Assembly (NCBI GenBank): GCA_023433275.1
Contig: JAEZDN010000170.1
Location: 1 to 53,728, forward strand
Reading direction: 5' to 3'
DNA from: Verrucomicrobiota bacterium
Lineage (GTDB): Bacteria > Verrucomicrobiota > Verrucomicrobiia > Opitutales > Opitutaceae
Length of the DNA stretch: 53,728 nt
Positions 7,475-18,918 of this stretch are shown piece after piece. Position 1 is the stretch's first letter; each line of letters starts with the position of its first letter. Under the pieces are notes generated by a model. The model searched no databases. It saw nothing but the letters and a program-made list of their open reading frames with translations, and had not been told where the DNA came from. Both the position numbers and the translations under genes were made by a program.

Positions 7475-8226
7475 ATTTCCGACTGAAGAGCGGTCACCAG
7501 ACCGCAAACCTTGGGGCGTAGCAAACAAAATTTTCCGCGGGGTGAATTGCGGGCCGTATGAGCGCGGCACAAGGCGCGATGCCCTTCATCAGGATTTGTG
7601 CAATCGGTCATGATTCCTGCCGGGATCCTCCAAAATGAAGGGTGGAACGCCCCGACCTCAGCACGTTGCGGCGAAGCCGCTCCGGACCAGCGCCTTGAGG
7701 TCAGGTCGTTCCTCCTTCCTTGCATCGACCGGGCTTCATGGGCGCACCCGGACGACTCTTGTCGACCGGCCCGGCGCGGGGGTGTGATTCTCCATCGCTC
7801 CACGATTTTGCCCGCGTGATCCTCGCGAAGCGGGCGGGCGCGCGTGCGGCTTCCATCGTTCGATTTCGCCCGGGCAACTGGCCTGGGACAGGCTTATGAC
7901 AGGATTCCGCTGCCGTTGCCAGGTCTGTGCTCCGCCGCGGAGAAGGCGCCTGTTTCGACCGAATTTCGCCATCTGAAAAAAGACTATTGCCAGAGCCGGT
8001 CCGGCTCCTCGTTTATTAACCTCCGACCTAACCACCTATTGAGCAGCTCAAGGCCATCTCCGCTCCATAAGCCCCAATTCGCCGCCGACGCAGTACCCGC
8101 CGGCTCCCTGACCTGTTTCTCCGGCGGAGTGTTCCCGTCGATTCCGTCCTCCCTGCGTGGTGTCGTGCCCGCTTTTCGGTCGGTCGAACCTTCCCTCACG
8201 ACCCAGCCCTCAACTTCCGCTTTCTG
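7475..8226. other. 752-bp gap before gltB
   Basis: Holds the second copy of the 70-bp palindromic repeat (7641-7711). No convincing gene was found: the open frames across 7844-8226 have random-like composition. The segment before 8227 (about 7975-8060) is less GC-rich and is the likeliest place for the gltBD promoter, but no consensus pair of boxes could be fixed. Confidence 0.5.
7641..7711. repeat. 70-bp dispersed palindromic repeat, copy 2
   Basis: Starts GGTGGAACGC and ends near TCAGGTCGTTCC. It aligns along its whole length with 2938-3007. Facing GACCTCA and TGAGGTC arms mark the palindrome. Confidence 0.6.
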
Positions 8227-12864
<4,638 letters not shown>

Positions 12865-12941
12865 CCGATCAAAGCTATCAGCCCTCAGCTATCAGCTTTC
12901 AGCCAGAACCCATCACCCTATCACCACTGCAAACCGCCAAG

Positions 12942-12969
12942 GCTGATCGCTGACCGCTGATCGCTGACC
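12942..12969. repeat. Perfect tandem 14-bp repeat before gltD
   Basis: GCTGATCGCTGACC occurs twice back to back, ending 13 bp before the gltD ATG. A related scrambled block (GGCTGATCG...AGCTGACCGCTT) lies just before the GH51 start at 18919, so this is part of a dispersed low-complexity family. Whether it affects gltD translation is unknown. Confidence 0.6.
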
Positions 12970-12982
12970 GCTTTTCAAACCC

Positions 12983-14479
12983 ATGGGCAAACCTACCGGC
13001 TTCATCGAGTATCTCCGCGAACTTCCCGTCGACCGCACGCCGGTCGAGCGCGTGCGTGATTGGAAGGAATTCCATCATCACATGGAGGAGAAGAAGCTTC
13101 GCACGCAGGGCGCGCGATGCATGGATTGCGGCGTCCCTTTCTGCCACACCGGCAAGCTCATCAGCGGCATGGCGTCGGGCTGCCCGGTCAACAACCTGAT
13201 CCCGGAGTGGAACGACCTCGTGTACCGCGGCCTCTGGCATGAGGCCCTCGACCGCCTCCACCGGACGAACAATTTCCCCGAGTTCACCGGTCGCGTGTGC
13301 CCGGCGCCGTGCGAGGGTTCGTGCGTGCTCGGCATAAACGAGCCGCCGGTCACGATCAAGACCATCGAGGCGGCGATCATCGACCGCGGTTGGGACGAGG
13401 GTTGGGTCAATCCCGAGCAGCCCAAGGTGCGCACGGGCAAGAAGGTGGCTGTCATCGGTTCCGGCCCGGCCGGCCTGTCGGCCGCCGCGCAGCTGAATCG
13501 CGCGGGCCACACCGTCACCGTCTTCGAGCGCGCCGACCGTCCGGGCGGCCTGCTCATGTATGGCATCCCCAACATGAAGCTGGACAAGCAGGAGGTCGTC
13601 CTCCGCCGCATCAAGTTGCTGGAGCAGGAAGGCATCAAGTTCATCTGCAACGCCAGCGTCGGCACGGGCGACAAGGACAACGTGGACCCGGCGACTTTCG
13701 CCAAGGAATTCGACGCGACGGTCATCTGCACCGGCGCCACCCAGCCGCGCGACCTGCCGATCGAGGGCCGCAATTTGAAGGGCGTGCACTTCGCGATGGA
13801 GTTCCTCACGGCCAACACCAAGGCCGTGCTGAATGGCAGCGCCGACCAGTGCCCGATCCACGCGAAGGGCAAGGATGTGATCGTCATCGGTGGTGGCGAC
13901 ACCGGCACGGATTGCGTTGGCACCTCGATGCGCCACGGCGCGAAGAGCATCGTCCAGATCGAGATCCTGCCCAAGCCGCCGATGCAACGGGCGGCGGACA
14001 ACCCCTGGCCCGAGTGGCCCAAGACCTACAAGATGGACTACGGTCAGGAGGAGGCCGCCGCGAAGTTCGGCGCCGATCCGCGCATTTATCTCACGACGGT
14101 GAAGAAGTTCATTGGCGACGAGCAGGGCAACGTGAAGGAACTCGTGACCGTCGAGATCAAGTGGGAGAAGAACGACAAGGGTCAATTCATCCCCAAGGAG
14201 CAGCCGGGCACCGAGAAGACGCGCCCCGCTTCCCTGGTCCTCCTCGCCATGGGTTTCCTCGGACCCGAGCAGCCGCTGATCAAGGATATGGGCATCGAAA
14301 CCGACCCGCGTTCCAATATCAAAGCCGAGCACGAGAAGTACACGACGTCTCTAAAGGGCGTCTTCGCCGCCGGCGATTGTCGGAGAGGCCAGAGCCTCGT
14401 GGTGTGGGCGATCAATGAGGGCAGAGGTGCAGCGCGTGAATGTGATCGTTACCTGATGGGCTCCACGGACCTTCCGTGA
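12983..14479 (+). CDS. gltD: Glutamate synthase, small (beta) subunit
   Basis: 498 residues, FAD- and NADPH-binding oxidoreductase that feeds electrons to GltB. The N-terminal Fe-S region has ARCMDCGVPFCHTG, GCPVNNLIPEWN and CPAPCEGSC, the cysteines of the two 4Fe-4S sites. The FAD Rossmann motif VAVIGSGPAGLSAA starts near residue 155. The NADPH motif VIVIGGGDTGTDC is near residue 300. The C-terminal segment GVFAAGDCRRGQSLVVWAINEGR is the second FAD contact. It follows gltB on the same strand and length is normal (about 470-500). A 198-bp tandem repeat follows instead of a T-run terminator. Confidence 0.96.
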   Translation: MGKPTGFIEYLRELPVDRTPVERVRDWKEFHHHMEEKKLRTQGARCMDCGVPFCHTGKLISGMASGCPVNNLIPEWNDLVYRGLWHEALDRLHRTNNFPEFTGRVCPAPCEGSCVLGINEPPVTIKTIEAAIIDRGWDEGWVNPEQPKVRTGKKVAVIGSGPAGLSAAAQLNRAGHTVTVFERADRPGGLLMYGIPNMKLDKQEVVLRRIKLLEQEGIKFICNASVGTGDKDNVDPATFAKEFDATVICTGATQPRDLPIEGRNLKGVHFAMEFLTANTKAVLNGSADQCPIHAKGKDVIVIGGGDTGTDCVGTSMRHGAKSIVQIEILPKPPMQRAADNPWPEWPKTYKMDYGQEEAAAKFGADPRIYLTTVKKFIGDEQGNVKELVTVEIKWEKNDKGQFIPKEQPGTEKTRPASLVLLAMGFLGPEQPLIKDMGIETDPRSNIKAEHEKYTTSLKGVFAAGDCRRGQSLVVWAINEGRGAARECDRYLMGSTDLP

Positions 14480-14486
14480 GGGCTTT

Positions 14487-14684
14487 GCCCTCAGTTATTG
14501 GTTAAGTGTTAAGGGTTATTGGGCCCGATCCTCGATCCTAATAGCTCATAACCCCTAACGAATAACCGCGCCGCAGGCGCCTGGCTTCGCCCTCAGTTAT
14601 TGGTTAAGCGTTATGGGTTATTAGGGCTCGATCCCAATAACTCATAACCTCTAACAAATAGCCGCGCCGCAGGCGCTCCGAGCG
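14487..14684. repeat. Two tandem 102-bp units with AT-rich inverted repeats
   Basis: Unit 1 (14487-14588) and unit 2 (from 14589) both begin GCCCTCAGTTATTGGTTAAG and end with CGCGCCGCAGGCGC. Within each unit an AT-rich arm (GTTATTGGTTAAG...GGGTTATT) faces a complementary arm (AATAGCTCATAACC...CTAACGAATAAC or equivalent), so each can fold into a long hairpin. The AT content contrasts sharply with the GC-rich genome. It lies directly downstream of gltD. Confidence 0.7.
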
Positions 14685-14727
14685 CCTTTTTCCTTGGAGG
14701 GCCAAGCTCCCGCGCGGCCTTGATTCC

Positions 14728-14753
14728 TTGGAGCGTGGGCGACCCCGCCCACG
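14728..14753. repeat. Short REP-like hairpin, class 3, copy 1
   Basis: TTGGAGC, then stem GTGGGCG, loop ACCC, stem CGCCCAC. The partner at 20924-20949 has GCGGGCG/CGCCCGC, a compensatory T-A to C-G change. The rest of 14685-14959 holds further GC-rich partial palindromes and a doubled CCCCGTAGGATC at about 14920-14947. Confidence 0.6.
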
Positions 14754-14959
14754 GGGGTAGGGCGAGTCATCCTGACGAGCCGTGTCTGCGTCCGAGCCTC
14801 CGAACCAGATTGGCCACGAAAAACACGAAAAGGTGCTGAAACCAAATCCCTTGAATTTCCTCTATGAAGAGGGTTGCCCGCAGGGCGGGATGTGCGGGAA
14901 ACCCCAAGCCCCAAACCCCGGCCCCGTAGGATCCCCGTAGGATCCAAACCAATCAGCCC

Positions 14960-16159
14960 ATGAACTTCTCCAGCTTGCGAGCATCGATCCCGACCGCAGG
15001 ATTGGCCATCCTAACCATGATGACGACGACGCAATTTCGTGGCAGCGACCAGCCCGGTGTCGTGACGACATCGACGAAGCTTGCGGACAACCCGCAGGAC
15101 GTGGTGCAGCCGGTGAAATTCCGCGGCGTGGTTTACGACGTGGGTCTGCAATTCAATCCCGGCAGCTATTCGGTTGAAGAGTACAACGCTGAACTCGTGA
15201 AGCATGACATGCGCGTGATCGCCGACGAACTCCACGCGAATACCGTGCGGATTGAGGGAGAACACCTTGACAGGCTGGTAAACGCTTCACGGGAAGCGCA
15301 TGCCGCCGGCCTCAAAATATTCTTCAATCCATGGAAGATGGGTGCCGATGCGGAAGAAACAATCGCCTATATGGAAGCCGCCGCAGCGGAGGCGGAAAAG
15401 CTCCGGTTGGAGGGGCTCGACATAATCTTCGTCGCTGGTTGTGAGTATACGCTATTCAGCAAGGGAGCCCTTCCGGGCGACACCTTCAATGAACGCATTG
15501 CCTCGCTCGTTTCCGTCCTCACGAAATTGGCGGCGACGAAGGAGGCGCCACCCGAACTGGTGGCGGCAAACGAACATCTGCACGACGTTCTCGGGCGCAT
15601 CGTCAAAGGGGTGCGTAGCCATTTCAAGGGTCCCGTGACCTATTCTTCAGGAACTTGGGAAGGCGTCGACTGGGGTGCCTTCGATATTGTCGGGGTGGAC
15701 TACTACCGGCACGGGGAACCAGAAGCGGAATATATCGCGGGATTGGAACGATACCGACTCGGGAAGCCGGTTATCGTCATGGAGGTAGGCAGCTGCACGT
15801 ATGAGGGGGCTGCGGCCCGTGGAGCGGGTGGTTTCATGATTCTGCAGGGGACCAATCCGGACGGAACTCCCCAGTATGAAGGTGGAAAGCCGCCGATCAG
15901 GAGCGAAAGAGAGCAGGCTGATTACGTGGAAACGCAGGTGCGCGTGCTTTCGAAGTCCAAGGTGGACGGCATTTTTATCTACGTCTTCGCTTTCCCCGCG
16001 TTCCCGTACGACGAGAACGGGGTAGACTTGGATATGACGTCATTCGCTCTGGTTAGATCGTATCCCAAGCACGATCCCCGCGCGAAAAAAGTTCCGTCTT
16101 GGGAAAAGAAGGAAGCTTTTCACCGCTTGGCCGACCTCTATCGGCAGATGGAAAAGTAG
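14960..16159 (+). CDS. TIM-barrel glycosidase-like protein, unknown specificity
   Basis: 399 residues. The order of motifs fits a (beta/alpha)8 hydrolase: KFRGVVYDVGLQF at the barrel start, HANTVRIEGEHLDRL, AGLKIFFNPWKM, FVAGCEYTLFS with E162 at the acid/base position after strand 4, FDIVGVDYYRHG on strand 6, and PVIVMEVGSCTYEGA with E275 at the nucleophile position on strand 7. Two Glu in these places suggest a clan GH-A-like retaining mechanism, but no known family is recognised. From memory, similar proteins in actinobacteria carry an unsupported 'abortive infection' label. The N-terminus is only weakly signal-like. Codon usage is less GC-biased than that of its neighbours (ATA, AAA, TAT codons), hinting at transfer. 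It stands alone upstream of GH10. Confidence 0.6.
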   Translation: MNFSSLRASIPTAGLAILTMMTTTQFRGSDQPGVVTTSTKLADNPQDVVQPVKFRGVVYDVGLQFNPGSYSVEEYNAELVKHDMRVIADELHANTVRIEGEHLDRLVNASREAHAAGLKIFFNPWKMGADAEETIAYMEAAAAEAEKLRLEGLDIIFVAGCEYTLFSKGALPGDTFNERIASLVSVLTKLAATKEAPPELVAANEHLHDVLGRIVKGVRSHFKGPVTYSSGTWEGVDWGAFDIVGVDYYRHGEPEAEYIAGLERYRLGKPVIVMEVGSCTYEGAAARGAGGFMILQGTNPDGTPQYEGGKPPIRSEREQADYVETQVRVLSKSKVDGIFIYVFAFPAFPYDENGVDLDMTSFALVRSYPKHDPRAKKVPSWEKKEAFHRLADLYRQMEK

Positions 16160-16615
16160 AATTCACCCCTCCACCTTTTTTCAACGGCTTTCGAGAAGAG
16201 ATCACCGACGCTATGCGGGCGCGGTTTGAGCGTGGCCAATTCGCGGCGGAGATCGTCGTTGCGAGGAAACAGGCGCACGCCATCGGCCAATGCCGCGAGA
16301 ACCATTCGTCATGGTGGGGTAAAGCGTGATCTCCGTCTAGCCCGACGAGGGCACGAGGACAGACGTCTGATTGAGGCATTGCAACCGTTGATTCTCACGC
16401 GAAAGCGGCGGCGAAATGCGACTCAACCAGCCTCACGCAAAGGGCGCAAGGGCCGCGAAGGATTCCTTGGATTGTTTCGGCTTAACCTTGGTGACCTTGG
16501 CGGACTTTGCGTGAGGCTCTTCGCCCTTTCGTTTGCAACGGCCGGTGCTCCGGTCTCCCGTTTGACCAAAGTGCCGCTTGTTTTCCGTCCTCTCGCGAGT
16601 TGCGTGCCTTTCCCC
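16160..16615. other. 456-bp gap before the GH10 gene
   Basis: Two parts. The first (about 16180-16330) reads in one frame as protein-like sequence (FREEITDAMRARFERGQ, then VVARKQAHAIG) ending at 16329, possibly a decayed gene remnant. The second is an inverted repeat: CCTCACGCAAAG (16431-16442) faces CTTTGCGTGAGG (16505-16516). This Gly-Cys-like text repeat (GCAAAGGCGCAAGG style) is common in high-GC soil genomes. The GH10 promoter must lie in or after it. Confidence 0.45.
16431..16516. repeat. Inverted repeat CCTCACGCAAAG/CTTTGCGTGAGG
   Basis: Two perfect 12-bp arms 62 bp apart, with AAGGGCGCAAGG following the left arm. It ends 99 bp before the GH10 start. Confidence 0.6.
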
Positions 16616-17737
16616 ATGAAAATGAAGCACCTTCTGCCTGCCCTCGTTTTGGCTTCCCTTGCCCTCTCCGGTCTTCGCGCGGGCGATGAATTGCCCGCGC
16701 TCAAGGACGTCTATGCCGGGAAATTTCTCATCGGCGGCGCCCTGGGGGGCAACGTTGCCCTGCAGCCCAACCACCCCCTCCGTCCGCTGGTCGAGAAGCA
16801 TTTCAACTCCCTCGTCTCGACCAACCTCATGAAATGGGGGCCGTACAATCCCCAGCCGGGCGAATTCAACGACGCGCCCGCCGGCGCGTTTTTCGGCTAT
16901 GGCAAGGCGCACGGCATGTACATGGTCGGTCACACGCTGTTCTGGCATTCGCAAACGCCGAACTGGGTCTTCGAAGACACCGAGGGCCAGCCGCTCTCCC
17001 GCGATGCATTGCTCAAACGCATGCGCGAGCGCGTGCAGCGCGTGACTAAACTTTACGGTCCAAGCATTGACGCGTGGGATGTCGTCAACGAGGCCATTGT
17101 CGAGGACGGCTCGGTCCGGGACAGCCAATTTCGCCGCATCCTCGGCGACGACTGGGTCATCGAGGCCTTCAGGATCGCGAACGAGGAACTGCCCGCGAAC
17201 ATCGCCCTGCTATATAACGACTACAACATGGAGACCCCGGGGCGCCTCGCGTCGGTTGTCCAGCTGATCCACGATCTCCGCGCTCGCGGTTTGCGGATCG
17301 ACGCCGTGGGTTCCCAAGCGCACTGGCGGCTCGAGACACCGACGATCGAGCAAATTGAGCAGAGCATCGTCGCGCTGCGCGATGCCGGCGTGAAGGTTCA
17401 CATCACCGAACTCGATATCGAGATGTTGCCCCGCCGCGCCGCTGGCGCCGATGTTTCGGCGCGTCAGGAACGCACCCCGGAAAATGATCCCTACACGGCC
17501 GGCCTGACACCGGAGCTGCAGGAGAAGCTGGCGAAGCGCTATGCCGACATCTTCGCGCTGTTCCTCAAGCATGACGACGTGATCGAGCGCGTGACCTTCT
17601 GGGGCGTGACGGACGGCGATTCCTGGTTGAACAACTGGCCCGTGCGGGGTCGCACGAACCACCCGTTGCTCTTCGATCGCGAGCGCAAACCGAAGCCGGC
17701 GTTTCATGCGGTGGTTGAGGCGGCTCGGAAACCGTAG
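16616..17737 (+). CDS. GH10 endo-beta-1,4-xylanase, secreted
   Basis: 373 residues. It begins with a Sec signal, MKMKHLLPALVLASLALSGLRA. The catalytic barrel covers residues about 30-370. KFLIGGALGGN, NSLVSTNLMKWGPYNP, GHTLFWHSQTPNWVF, DAWDVVNEAI (acid/base E159), NDYNMETPGR, GSQAHW, VHITELDIEM (nucleophile E265) and VTFWGVTDGDSWL are all standard GH10 blocks. It cuts internal beta-1,4 xylosidic bonds in xylan and is periplasmic or extracellular. There is no carbohydrate-binding module. The upstream frame is open but not protein-like; a second Met at residue 3 is an alternative start. Other hemicellulases lie nearby (GH51, GH39, GH43), which supports arabinoxylan degradation. Confidence 0.95.
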   Translation: MKMKHLLPALVLASLALSGLRAGDELPALKDVYAGKFLIGGALGGNVALQPNHPLRPLVEKHFNSLVSTNLMKWGPYNPQPGEFNDAPAGAFFGYGKAHGMYMVGHTLFWHSQTPNWVFEDTEGQPLSRDALLKRMRERVQRVTKLYGPSIDAWDVVNEAIVEDGSVRDSQFRRILGDDWVIEAFRIANEELPANIALLYNDYNMETPGRLASVVQLIHDLRARGLRIDAVGSQAHWRLETPTIEQIEQSIVALRDAGVKVHITELDIEMLPRRAAGADVSARQERTPENDPYTAGLTPELQEKLAKRYADIFALFLKHDDVIERVTFWGVTDGDSWLNNWPVRGRTNHPLLFDRERKPKPAFHAVVEAARKP

Positions 17738-17917
17738 GGGGAGTTTTTGCGCAGAGTAGCAGTGGCGCAAAGGACGAGGGTCGTTGGGAAGCCATGCCCT
17801 CCGAGGTGAGGCTGGGTGCATTTGTCATTGTCTGGCTTCACGTCCCTGCGTTCCTTGCGCGAAACCAGACCTGTCTTGGCTTCTGTGTGTTACGTGTGTT
17901 TTGTAGTTCAACCCTCC

Positions 17918-18673
17918 ATGAAATTCCTCCGGTCCCTGTTCCTCATGTGCTCCTTCGTTATTGCCGGCCTTCAGGCCGCTGATGCTGCTCCCGTTTACGA
18001 GCTCCGCGTCTACACCACGCTTCCGGGCAAGATGCCCGACTTGCTCACGCGTTTCCGCGACCACACCTGCGCTCTGTTCGAAAAACACGGCATGGTGAAT
18101 GTGGTCTATGGGCTGCCGGTGGAGGAGAAGGACCAGGACAAGCTCTACTACATCCTCCGCCATGAGAGTCGCGATGCCGCCAAGGCCTCGTGGAAGGCCT
18201 TCAGCGACGATCCCGCGTGGCACAAGGTGCGCGATGCCTCCGAGGCTGCGGGCAAGATCGTCAGCAAGGTCGATTCCGTGTACATGACCACGACCGACTA
18301 TTCGCCAGATTGGCCCGCGAGTGCCGCCGCCGGCTCCCGCGTTTTCGAACTGCGGACGTATGTGACCAACGAGGGCAAACTCGACGCCCTCGATGCGCGT
18401 TTCCGCAGCCATACGATCAAGCTCTTCAAGAAACACGGTATGACCAATCTACCGTACTTCCATCCCACCGATGCCAACAAGGGGGCCGGCAAGACGCTGA
18501 TCTACCTGCTCGCCCACGAGAGCGTGGCGGCCGCGAAGAAATCCTTCGACTCCTTCCGCTCCGATCCCGAATGGGTGAAGGTCCGCACGGAGTCCGAAAA
18601 GGACGGTTCGCTCCTGGTGCAATCTCCGACTTCCGTGTTCCTGAAGCCGGTGGACTTCTCGAAGTTGCAGTAA
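17918..18673 (+). CDS. Secreted protein with two NIPSNAP-type domains
   Basis: 251 residues. A signal sequence (MKFLRSLFLMCSFVIAGLQAADA) is followed by two tandem ferredoxin-like alpha/beta domains of the NIPSNAP type, about residues 24-125 and 138-245. The repeats match one another: VYELRVYTTLPGKMPDLLTRFRDHT against VFELRTYVTNEGKLDALDARFRSHT, and LFEKHGMVNV against LFKKHGMTNL. A frame open further upstream is rejected because its start lies in repeat-like DNA. The molecular role of bacterial NIPSNAP proteins is not established. It lies between GH10 and GH51 on the same strand, 180 bp after GH10, and may be transcribed separately. Confidence 0.85.
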   Translation: MKFLRSLFLMCSFVIAGLQAADAAPVYELRVYTTLPGKMPDLLTRFRDHTCALFEKHGMVNVVYGLPVEEKDQDKLYYILRHESRDAAKASWKAFSDDPAWHKVRDASEAAGKIVSKVDSVYMTTTDYSPDWPASAAAGSRVFELRTYVTNEGKLDALDARFRSHTIKLFKKHGMTNLPYFHPTDANKGAGKTLIYLLAHESVAAAKKSFDSFRSDPEWVKVRTESEKDGSLLVQSPTSVFLKPVDFSKLQ

Positions 18674-18779
18674 CAATCCGCACCGAGTGGACCGGGGCGG
18701 GGGCGCCCCGGCTCCAGGTGCACGACACGGAACATTTTAGCTTCAACAATCGAGCGCTTTGAGGTGGGGGGCGGGTTGA

Positions 18780-18871
18780 CAGGGACAACGTTACGGTCAC
18801 GTGATTCCGCCCCGAATCCCGCTCGCGATTCACGAACCCCGGGTTTGAATCCCGGCTCCCCTTTGTCCCTG
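18780..18871. repeat. 92-bp element with 9-bp terminal inverted repeats
   Basis: CAGGGACAA (18780-18788) faces TTGTCCCTG (18863-18871). Inside are a strong CCGGG-TTTGAAT-CCCGG hairpin that mimics a tRNA T-arm and a repeated GAATCCCG. It lies in the GH51 promoter region. A tRNA fold was tried and failed. Confidence 0.4.
18788..18802 (+). promoter_or_regulatory. Candidate regulatory motif shared with the ABC transporter
   Basis: ACGTTACGGTCACGT, 116 bp before the GH51 ATG. The minus strand at 26315-26329, 85 bp before the sugar-binding-protein gene, reads ACATTACGGTCACGT. That is 14 of 15 identical, in the same orientation relative to the gene. Confidence 0.4.
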
Positions 18872-18918
18872 CTTTAGGCTGATCGATGACAGCTGAAAGC
18901 TGACCGCTTCAATCCCTC

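Noticed and set aside
7844..8226. Possible small protein before gltB
   Set aside because: Composition is Ser/Pro/Arg-rich and random-like, with no Shine-Dalgarno; treated as leader DNA.
16099..16329. Possible small gene after the TIM-barrel protein
   Set aside because: Its start lies inside the preceding gene in another frame and only the second half looks protein-like. Kept only as a possible remnant.
18788..18871. tRNA gene suggested by a perfect T-arm-like hairpin
   Set aside because: No adjacent acceptor, D-arm or 7-nt anticodon loop can be built, and the conserved C56 is T. More likely a palindromic repeat.
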